From Nostoc sp. ATCC 43529 (GTDB lineage Bacteria > Cyanobacteriota > Cyanobacteriia > Cyanobacteriales > Nostocaceae): a stretch of DNA of 64,000 bases. The first letter of the stretch is position 1, and each line of letters opens with the position of its first letter. The stretch is from assembly GCA_003326205.1 (NCBI GenBank), contig LWTK01000105.1:253426-317425 (forward strand), in the 5' to 3' direction. The translations under genes and the position numbers were made by a program. Below are positions 26,557 through 33,949 of the stretch, piece after piece. Under the pieces are notes generated by a model. The model saw nothing but the letters and a program-made list of their open reading frames with translations, did not search any database and was not told the origin of the DNA.

Positions 26557-27465
26557 CTAGAGGGGTAAATCGTCAATTAGACGATTAGTTGAGTCAATCA
26601 AGTTATTATGAGAGTCACGTAGGTCACGCATAGATTTACAAGTTTGAATAAGTGGAGTTAAGCAACTTTTCGCATCTTCGTAGCCACGCTTTTTAAGTTC
26701 ATGAATGCGGTTAATGCTAAAGTCTAATAAGCTATTAACTGGACCGATAACAGGTGTATCTGACTTATTGATTGGCTGTTCTGGTCTAATTTCAATAACG
26801 GTTTGTTCTGGAAAATCATGGCGACTCCACGGCGTTCCATAGCCCAAATGAATCACTATTACCTTTTTGCAACCACGTTGTACCAAAGCCCCTACTGGAA
26901 TATTGTCCTTTAAACCTCCATCTACGTAAGACTGTCCATTAATATTTTGACAAGGAAAAGCTAGGGGAATAGCTGCGCTGGCTAAAAGCGACTTGTAGAT
27001 TGTTTCATCATCTGGAAAATCTCGTACACAAAACCACTCAGCATTAACTCCACAAAAAACGCGAGCAACGTTAATTAATAAACTGGACTTTAAACCAGGA
27101 ATGTTTACTGAGGGAAAAACTGTTACCCATAACTCAATACCACGCCTTAGTTTCTCAGCATTGACTGCTTCGCGTAACATTTGCTCAATTGGTTCAGGGT
27201 CAAAAAAGGGGTGAGGATCTTTATTCCAACGTAAAATGTTCGCTCTAGCAAGATCATCCCAAAGTTGATAAAGGCTTATAGCAGCATTGTAAAAAGAACC
27301 ATAGCATGACAGGACAGCACCATTAAGAGCGCCAATACTAGTTCCGGCAATGATGTTAGGTTGTAATCCTAGTTCAGCGATAAATTTGACGGCACCTGCT
27401 TGATATGCACCTTTAGCACCTCCGCCAACCAGTACAAGTCCAAATTCAGGATTAGTAGATTTCAT
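26557..27465 (-). CDS. Patatin-like phospholipase
   Basis: Serine acyl hydrolase of the RssA-like patatin group. Oxyanion loop GGGAKGAY (residues about 14-21), nucleophile Ser43 in GTSIG, and the catalytic Asp in the DGGLKDNIPV motif. Numbered from ATG 27465 the product is 302 aa; an in-frame GTG at 27492 would add nine residues and also fits. No signal peptide or membrane span, so it should act from the cytoplasm on the inner face of a membrane. It is last in a minus-strand row with a coiled-coil protein (116 to 144 bp gap) and a dynamin-like GTPase, so the three may act on membranes together. That link is inference. Several phage-defence systems use patatin effectors. Confidence 0.9.
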   Translation of the reverse strand: MKSTNPEFGLVLVGGGAKGAYQAGAVKFIAELGLQPNIIAGTSIGALNGAVLSCYGSFYNAAISLYQLWDDLARANILRWNKDPHPFFDPEPIEQMLREAVNAEKLRRGIELWVTVFPSVNIPGLKSSLLINVARVFCGVNAEWFCVRDFPDDETIYKSLLASAAIPLAFPCQNINGQSYVDGGLKDNIPVGALVQRGCKKVIVIHLGYGTPWSRHDFPEQTVIEIRPEQPINKSDTPVIGPVNSLLDFSINRIHELKKRGYEDAKSCLTPLIQTCKSMRDLRDSHNNLIDSTNRLIDDLPL

Positions 27466-27608
27466 ATTAATTTTACTTTCTGGTACAAACACGCTTAACC
27501 CCTATTCTTGCATTCGCCTTTTTTCTAACCACCTAGAAAAAGAGCAAACGGTGAGTTGAAAGATAACAATAGCTGAAAAATACTAAGCTAACGCAGACTC
27601 AATATTTT

Positions 27609-28640
27609 TCAAAATGATTGATTACTAATCATCGCTAGACAATCATTTGCTGTTTCTTCGACTACAGCAGTAACAAATCTACTAGCATCAGTGGTTCGGT
27701 CAATAGTGTCAATTTGGCTACGGCAAAGAGCAATCGCACTCCGTCCAGGTTGTAATGGTCTAACGTCTTCTGGAAGTGTAGCTAGTTCAAGTGTCGTACC
27801 AATTACAAACAAATATGGTGTATTTACTACACGTTGCATTGGCAGTGAGCGAACTTCTAGTAATCCTGCTAATAATTTCAGATCATCGTTATTTTTTGTT
27901 TGTTTCCAAGAACGATCTAATAAATCACCAAGACTATCACCATGAGGAGATATTTCTTTGCTGCTGGCAATGATTTTATTTATCAACGATTGACGATAAA
28001 CTTTTGTATCTTTAGTTTCTAGTTCATACATCAGCACGGAACTACTGAATACTTCCCGTGCTAGTAAAGCAACTTGCATTACCCAAGGTAAATGGGTGTA
28101 GGTTTGCCCAGCTAACCAAGCTGTTACAATTTTGTCTAGGTCTTCATTTGCAGCAACTCGCACCTCTAGCTGACGCACCCGCGCCTCAAGATTAGTGATT
28201 TGTATACCAACCTGTTGAGCAAGTGAATATAACTGGTTACTAAGTTGAATCAATGCTTCTTCTTGTATTTGTCCTCTTTGCTGAAGGTTGCGAATTGCAT
28301 TCCTTGCTTCCAGTAAGGAGTTTTGAGTAACTTTTAAAGCAGCTTGACTGATTTGAAGTTTGTCAACGAGTTCTTCAATCCATTGGTGCAGTGCTTCTTG
28401 ACCTGCAATTAGATTACCATCTAGGAGAAGTCTTCGCTTGTTGTCACTGCCATCTATTTTATCAATTAAATTTCCAAACCAACCCCGATTTTTACGATAA
28501 CGAAAGATGTGTTGGCTAACTTGAATGCCATTTACTAAGTCTATTATGGCTTTATCTGACACAATAGGAACTCGATGTTGAAGTTGTTCAAGGTAAATAG
28601 TCAAAGAACTGGACATAACAATATTTTTTTGTTGAGGCAT
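27609..28640 (-). CDS. Coiled-coil protein, candidate RdcB/YjcZ-like partner
   Basis: 343 aa, soluble. Residues about 95-180 form a long coiled coil (LQISQAALKVTQNSLLEARN and onward, with heptads of LxxLxxQ) and the rest is mixed alpha/beta. No catalytic motif seen. In E. coli the dynamin-like CrfC (RdcA, YjdA) is encoded next to YjcZ (RdcB) and the two act together. Here the neighbour upstream, on the same strand, is a clear CrfC-like GTPase (28843-31179). I therefore suggest it is the partner, but I did not find a specific residue match to YjcZ. Gap to the GTPase is 202 bp, and to the patatin gene 116 bp or more. Confidence 0.5.
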   Translation of the reverse strand: MPQQKNIVMSSSLTIYLEQLQHRVPIVSDKAIIDLVNGIQVSQHIFRYRKNRGWFGNLIDKIDGSDNKRRLLLDGNLIAGQEALHQWIEELVDKLQISQAALKVTQNSLLEARNAIRNLQQRGQIQEEALIQLSNQLYSLAQQVGIQITNLEARVRQLEVRVAANEDLDKIVTAWLAGQTYTHLPWVMQVALLAREVFSSSVLMYELETKDTKVYRQSLINKIIASSKEISPHGDSLGDLLDRSWKQTKNNDDLKLLAGLLEVRSLPMQRVVNTPYLFVIGTTLELATLPEDVRPLQPGRSAIALCRSQIDTIDRTTDASRFVTAVVEETANDCLAMISNQSF

Positions 28641-28842
28641 TGAGATATTGCTTGCTATGGGACTATTGTCTGATTTCTAAATAAGAATTCAGATAAAATC
28701 TTTATAAAACGGGCTTTTTCGTTTCAGTCTGTTTTCGAGAATCACCTGAATTGAAAAAGTTCGGGGAGCAGGTGTAGAACTTTTTTATCCATCCTGGTAT
28801 ACGCAGTTCATGATGGCTAAAACATCTGTATTATAGTGATTT

Positions 28843-31179
28843 CTAGCTCATCATTTGTTCAGTGTACTTAAGATAAGTACCTATTTTGTCACTTTTTTTG
28901 CTAGCCTCTGGAAGCAAGGAATTAAATTCTGCCAATAGTTTTTCTCTTTCTTTAGCTTCTAATTTCTGGGCTTGCTGTGCGCTTTTTAATTGTTCGCGAA
29001 TATTGCTCAACTGACTCTCAATTTCTTTAAAGAATATTTCAATTTCTTGCTTAAAATCTTCATCTATATATTTTACAATTCCCTGTTTTAGACTTTGAAT
29101 ATTTTCCTCAATGTATGCATTAGATTTCTCAACTATTTCTTGACGAGACACAGTATAGTAATCTTCTCTAACATCGGGTCGTTTAACACGAATAATTTCT
29201 TCCTTTGGAACTAACCAGAACCAATGCGTAAATTTTCTTTTCTTAATAACTTCAGTATCATAACCTCCATCTATTGTTCTACTCTGTCTCATGACATCTG
29301 TTGTCATTTCAATATTACCACTATCAAAAGTTGGCATTGGTAGTAACAATTCTATAGTTAAATCAGGTAAATCCAAAGCTTTTAAGCGTTGACGTGCCCT
29401 TTGAATAATTGGCTTAGTTTTTTGTCTCAACGAATTAATTAAGTCGCGGCGTTTGTTTTCTATACTGGTTTCTACTTTTTTTAACTCTTTTTCTAGTAAA
29501 GGATCTACATCTTGTTTAGTTGCAAATATTGCTTGTTCAACAAAATATTTAGCAGCCTCTTCGCGCTCAAATTCAATTTCATCATTAATTGTTATATTTA
29601 ATGATATCAATGAACGCATTTTATCCACAAAATTATCAAATAAATTTTTATTTGCTCCAGCTTCTGCAAAAAAAATTTTTTTAATACTTGTTTTTGCTTT
29701 ATCTTTGATATCTTCAATTTGTTTATTTAACTGTTTAAATAGATCATCTTTAATTTTATGTACTTCCTGTAAATGCTGATTAAAAGCTTCCAATTCTTGT
29801 AAATCTTTTTCAAATGCTTCTATTTCTTTCTTTAACTCACCTCCTTCTTGGTTAATTGCTTTTTTACGCACTTCAATATCACTTCTTAATTGTCCAATAA
29901 GACCGCTAGTAACTTTCAGTGCAGATGCCATACAACGAGGAGCTGCTTCTGCCATAAGAGCATTAATTGCTTGATCCATAAAGTTGTCACAACCAGATTC
30001 TTTCCACAAATACTCAGCTTCTTCTTTTAATTCTTCTGTAGTAGCTTTTTTAAGTTTTTCTTCCCAGCGAGTACCAAGTGCTTCTTTTGCGAGTGCATTT
30101 ACTGTATGCATTGCTGCTAATTTAATACCACGATTTAGTTCTAGCTCTCGCAGAAAATTAGCAGAAGTAAATGCCTTAATAGCAGATATTTCAAAGACTC
30201 GATTTGTATTACTATTATCACCAATACCAAATTCAGCAGCTACAAACTTTTGTACTTCGTTTGTGGTCATATCTCCTTCTCGGCGCTGATCGACTTTATT
30301 GATTAATGCGTACAAATTTTCTTTTCCTCGTATTTCTATTACTTTATGAACATCCTGCTTGACTTTTTCTGCTGCTTCAGTTTTGAGTTGCGTAAAATCA
30401 AGAACTATTAAAACTATAGAGCTTTTAGTCAGTTGTTCTTCAACAACTCCCTTGAGTTTAAGATTTTCTCCAGCCTCGTTTGGCCCAGGGGTGTCAACAA
30501 TTACTAAATGTCCAAATTTAGCTGTTTTAATATTTTTTTGTAACCGCCAAAATGGAGTTTTGATTCGTGGTATATCATCTAGAGCCATGAGTGGTTCTGC
30601 GTGCGGTACTAAAATGCTGCACAAACGAACAATATCATTTAACCAAGCTAAGGTTTCAATAATCTTCTCACGCCCCTGAATCTTGCCAGGAATCGAGAGG
30701 TTCAGTGATTCTTTTATTTTCTGTGGAATCTGCGTTAGATGAGGGTACTGACTAATTCTCTTTTTTACTTCCTCAATCCCTAATTCATTAATTTTATCTT
30801 TCAAAAGCAACAGTGTTTTTTGGAAAACAGCCACAATTTGGTCATTCAGTATTAAAACTGGCTCAGTTACTTCAGCATCAAAAATAACCTCTGTGGGAAG
30901 CGTTGTCATTGCAGAATTACGGCTTGGTAGAATCTCCTGTCCGACGGTAGCATTCACAATAGTAGATTTACCAGCTTTCATTGGTGCAACTATAGCCATT
31001 CTCAACTCAAGGTTTTTTACCTTGTTCATTTCGTCATTTACTTGCGGTTCAAATTGTGTATATTTATTACTAACTCCATCAGCATCGAGGACTTTACTGG
31101 CACGATTCATCAGATTTTTAACATCTTCCAGTAAATCAATAACATCTTTCTGTAAGTCTTTGGGATTGGGTTTTAACAT
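28843..31179 (-). CDS. Dynamin-like GTPase of the CrfC/RdcA (YjdA) family
   Basis: 778 aa. The GTPase shows APMKAGKST at residues 65-73, DTPGPNEAG at 229-237 and NKVD at 294-297. The blocks around MKAGKSTI, LPSRN-MT-LPT and DTPGPNEAG-VLDFTQLK match E. coli CrfC very closely, more so than the other two dynamins here. The P-loop position 1 is Ala rather than Gly. The C-terminal half is long coiled-coil stalk with many Lys and Glu. No membrane span. CrfC was linked to chromosome organisation and, as RdcA, to control of a diguanylate cyclase. First of a three-gene minus-strand row with a coiled-coil protein and a patatin lipase. Confidence 0.88.
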   Translation of the reverse strand: MLKPNPKDLQKDVIDLLEDVKNLMNRASKVLDADGVSNKYTQFEPQVNDEMNKVKNLELRMAIVAPMKAGKSTIVNATVGQEILPSRNSAMTTLPTEVIFDAEVTEPVLILNDQIVAVFQKTLLLLKDKINELGIEEVKKRISQYPHLTQIPQKIKESLNLSIPGKIQGREKIIETLAWLNDIVRLCSILVPHAEPLMALDDIPRIKTPFWRLQKNIKTAKFGHLVIVDTPGPNEAGENLKLKGVVEEQLTKSSIVLIVLDFTQLKTEAAEKVKQDVHKVIEIRGKENLYALINKVDQRREGDMTTNEVQKFVAAEFGIGDNSNTNRVFEISAIKAFTSANFLRELELNRGIKLAAMHTVNALAKEALGTRWEEKLKKATTEELKEEAEYLWKESGCDNFMDQAINALMAEAAPRCMASALKVTSGLIGQLRSDIEVRKKAINQEGGELKKEIEAFEKDLQELEAFNQHLQEVHKIKDDLFKQLNKQIEDIKDKAKTSIKKIFFAEAGANKNLFDNFVDKMRSLISLNITINDEIEFEREEAAKYFVEQAIFATKQDVDPLLEKELKKVETSIENKRRDLINSLRQKTKPIIQRARQRLKALDLPDLTIELLLPMPTFDSGNIEMTTDVMRQSRTIDGGYDTEVIKKRKFTHWFWLVPKEEIIRVKRPDVREDYYTVSRQEIVEKSNAYIEENIQSLKQGIVKYIDEDFKQEIEIFFKEIESQLSNIREQLKSAQQAQKLEAKEREKLLAEFNSLLPEASKKSDKIGTYLKYTEQMMS

Positions 31180-31322
31180 ATTAAAAGCTACCTATTTTTA
31201 CTTGAGATAATCAGCGATTCAAAACTAAGTGAATATACTAAGCCTAGAAAAGAAGCCCAACATTGTCACTAGCGGAATGTTGGGTTTTAAACCTATCAAA
31301 ATGTGAGGTCGAGAAGCTGCGA

Positions 31323-31952
31323 CTACAGCCTGACAATCCCCCGATTCAGCGCGGTGACTAAAGCTTGAGTCCGATCGCTCACGTTCAATTTGCCGAAAAT
31401 ATTATTAGCATGGAACCTAACCGTACTCTCAGCAATATGCAGGACATTGCTAATCTGCTGGTTATTCTTGCCCTTTGCTATCAAACGCATCACTTCCAAC
31501 TCGCGATCGCTCAATTCTTCACTACCCATTCGCTTGGCTAGCTTGGCTGCTATACTAGGCGGAATGTATTTTTCACCTCTATGAACGGTGCGAATTGCAT
31601 CCAACAGTTCGTCCGGTTCCGCGCCTTTGAGGATATAGCCCTTTGCACCAGCCCGCAATCCCCGATAGATATCTTCATCGCCATCAAAGGTGGTCAACAC
31701 AATGATGCGGGCGTGTTTAAACTTAGCACAGATAGCTGCGATCGCATCAGCACCTTCCATCTTCGGCATTTGCAAATCCATCAGCACTACATCGGGTTGA
31801 TGTTGGTGGAAAAGTTCTAACGCTTCTCGCCCGTCGCTAGCATGGCCGACTACAGTCATGTCTGGCTCACATTGAAAAAACATTGTTAAAGCTTGCCCCA
31901 AGATGGGATGATCGTCAGCAATCAGGATGCGAATAAGATTGGATTGGCTCAT
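31323..31952 (-). CDS. NarL/LuxR-type response regulator
   Basis: 209 aa. Receiver domain with acidic pocket IADDH (Asp13-14), phospho-acceptor Asp59 in VVLMDLQMP, and the conserved Thr and Lys regions (VLTTFDGDED, GYILKGAEPDE). A LuxR HTH domain fills the C-terminus (SDRELEVMRLIAKGKNNQQI, then STVRFHANNIFGKL). Probably the DNA-binding partner of the sensor kinase encoded 336 bp upstream on the same strand. Target genes unknown. Confidence 0.94.
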   Translation of the reverse strand: MSQSNLIRILIADDHPILGQALTMFFQCEPDMTVVGHASDGREALELFHQHQPDVVLMDLQMPKMEGADAIAAICAKFKHARIIVLTTFDGDEDIYRGLRAGAKGYILKGAEPDELLDAIRTVHRGEKYIPPSIAAKLAKRMGSEELSDRELEVMRLIAKGKNNQQISNVLHIAESTVRFHANNIFGKLNVSDRTQALVTALNRGIVRL

Positions 31953-32288
31953 GATTGTTTATTCTCGGTGTTGTGAGGCAGCATTTGTAGCTAAGTTAAA
32001 TGATTGCGTTGGCACATCGTGTTTTAGACAAGCCGAAGCATCTAAAACTCAGACTTGGATTGAATTTCCTATCAAATGCAACTAAATAGGGCATTGCTAA
32101 TTACTGAGATGAATTTTGTTTTCTCCAAAGGCACAAAAGCTCAAAGAATCTAAGTTTACCCTTGGCTAAAAATCTTCATTCATCAGGCATTTATGCAGCA
32201 CCCTGATATAGATATCCACAAAAAATTAGAATTTTACGGAAATTAGAGCAAGCTTTATCCGCTTTAGCAATTAAATCCATCACCTTGG
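31953..32288. other. Gap between kinase and regulator genes, no gene seen
   Basis: A 336-bp AT-rich stretch between the sensor kinase stop and the response regulator start, both on the minus strand. No coding frame; may carry the regulator's own promoter. Confidence 0.4.
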
Positions 32289-33455
32289 CTATAAATCATT
32301 AACCTGCCCTTGCTTGCGTACTATTTCTTCATCTTTCCTGTCGTTGACTAATACAATCACTTCCGTTCCCTGTCCTGGCGAACTCTGAATTGTGAGTTTT
32401 GCCCCGATGCGTTCAGCTCGTTCGCTCATGACTAAAAACCGAAAGCTGTTGATAATAGATACACTGCCCATATCAAACCCTTGTCCATCATCTTTGATTC
32501 GCAAGCTGCATTGTCTTTCTTGATACGCCAGTTCAATTTGGATTTCTTTCGCTTTGGCGTACTTGAAAGCATTGGTTAATGCTTCTTGTCCAATGCGGAG
32601 CAAGTTGTTTTCAACATCTGGAGATAAGGGGTAAATCTCGCCTATGACTTGGCAGACGATATGTGTATTAGTAGCAGAAAACATCTGTGTGGCGAAGCGA
32701 TTAAGAGCATTAAAAATGTCGCCGTCCTCTAATAATTGAGAGCGTAATGCTTTTATGGAACGGCGTGCTTCAGTTAGTCCAGAGTGAGCTAAATCGCGCC
32801 CTGCTTTGATTAATGCCTGTGCTATTTCTATATCTGTGGTTAGTTTTCGTGAGGCGGTGTCTAAGTGGACAATGACAACCGCGAAAGCTTGGGCTAAAGT
32901 ATCGTGAATTTCTTGTGCCAAGCGGTTGCGTTCTGCTAAGACGGTTGCTTGTTCAGCCTGCTGGCGCTGGGTGATATCCTGTATTGCGGCGATCCTGATG
33001 GTACGCCCACGATATGACATGACTCTGGCTCTGATTTCTACTGGAAATCTGGTTCCATCCTTGCGAAGACAAACGGTTTCATAAATTCCCTCATACCCCG
33101 AACGAATCTTCTGCATGACTTGTTCCCGGTATTCAGGAGCAGTAAAATCCATGACACGCATACCAGCCAACTCGGAATGTTCGTAACCAAACATCTCGGC
33201 ACAGGTTTGGTTAGTATCTAAAAGTATGCCTTGTTCGGTAATGGCGATCGCCTCAAATGTTGCCTCTGCCAATAGCCGAAATCGCGTCTCGCTTTCTAGA
33301 AGTGCTACTTCTGCCTGCTTGCGTTCAGCAATTTCTCGTTGTAGTTCTAGGGTAAGTTCGGCAACCTGCTGCTGCAAAAGCAAATTGCGATCGCTTAGGA
33401 TCTTCTCTAGTTTTTTGCTTTTTCTAAAAAAATAATAATCTAGAATTGCTCTCAA
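32289..33455 (-). CDS. PAS sensor histidine kinase (NarX-type HisKA_3)
   Basis: 388 aa, soluble. A leading coiled coil (about 15-55), a PAS domain (about 56-165, with QDIT end and a RKDGTRFPVEIRARV PAC motif), HisKA_3 dimerisation with His184 in QEIHDTLAQAF, and an HATPase region with IGQEALTNAFKYAKA, KDDGQGFDMG and SSPGQGTEV. Such kinases pair with NarL-type regulators, as found downstream. Start is TTG at 33453-33455; a stop codon lies just upstream in frame and no ATG precedes the PAS domain. No sensor ligand is evident. Confidence 0.9.
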   Translation of the reverse strand: MRAILDYYFFRKSKKLEKILSDRNLLLQQQVAELTLELQREIAERKQAEVALLESETRFRLLAEATFEAIAITEQGILLDTNQTCAEMFGYEHSELAGMRVMDFTAPEYREQVMQKIRSGYEGIYETVCLRKDGTRFPVEIRARVMSYRGRTIRIAAIQDITQRQQAEQATVLAERNRLAQEIHDTLAQAFAVVIVHLDTASRKLTTDIEIAQALIKAGRDLAHSGLTEARRSIKALRSQLLEDGDIFNALNRFATQMFSATNTHIVCQVIGEIYPLSPDVENNLLRIGQEALTNAFKYAKAKEIQIELAYQERQCSLRIKDDGQGFDMGSVSIINSFRFLVMSERAERIGAKLTIQSSPGQGTEVIVLVNDRKDEEIVRKQGQVNDL

Positions 33456-33490
33456 GTTATTTCATTGTCAATATTATTCTTTATTTAATC

Positions 33491-33582
33491 AGGACTTACG
33501 CACAAGTCACGGAAAATCGAACCACAGAGAACGCAGAGGACACTGAGAAATAAGAGTTTGAGAGGTTTCTTGCGTAAGTCCT
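33491..33582. repeat. MITE-like element with 12-bp inverted ends
   Basis: AGGACTTACGCA at 33491-33502 and its complement TGCGTAAGTCCT at 33571-33582 enclose about 70 bp with no coding frame. A single end copy occurs at 6056-6067, showing that it is dispersed. Confidence 0.65.
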
Positions 33583-33643
33583 ATTTAATGTTAACAATAG
33601 AGAAATTAAAGAAATTAGATTATTAAGAGCTACCTAAATAATC

Positions 33644-33889
33644 ATGAGTAAAACTCCCCGCATTCCTATTCCACCGGAAGTAAAGAAATATGTCTGGCAA
33701 CGTGACAAATATCAATGCCAAAGCTGCGGTAAAACTTCGCCAGAAACTAACCTCAGCATTGACCACATCATTCCCCTGGCTCGTGGTGGTCAAAACGATA
33801 TTAGCAATCTACAAACCCTCTGCTTTGCCTGCAATCATCAGAAAACGGACAGGATTGATCCCCGGTTTAGACGCCATTTCGATTTGTAG
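33644..33889 (+). CDS. HNH endonuclease, small
   Basis: 81 aa. A zinc-binding CQSCGKTS plus CFACN surround the HNH core: SIDHIIPLARGG (His-Asp-His), NDISNLQTLC with Asn, then CNHQKTDR. It opens with KTPRIPIPPEVKKYVWQRDKYQC, the usual small stand-alone HNH form in cyanobacteria. Nuclease activity is predicted; the partner or target is unknown. Starts with ATG at 33644 and ends 60 bp from the convergent GH57 gene, with a palindrome between. Confidence 0.9.
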   Translation: MSKTPRIPIPPEVKKYVWQRDKYQCQSCGKTSPETNLSIDHIIPLARGGQNDISNLQTLCFACNHQKTDRIDPRFRRHFDL

Positions 33890-33915
33890 TAATTCTTGTA
33901 TGGATGCAATAGGTG

Positions 33916-33946
33916 GTAGGGGGCACAGCTAGCTGTGCCCCCCTAC
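33916..33946. terminator. Bidirectional terminator-like palindrome
   Basis: Arms GTAGGGGGCACAGCT and AGCTGTGCCCCCCTAC pair over almost their full length with no spacer (one extra base in one arm). It sits between the convergent HNH and GH57 genes. Confidence 0.6.
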
Positions 33947-33949
33947 ATG

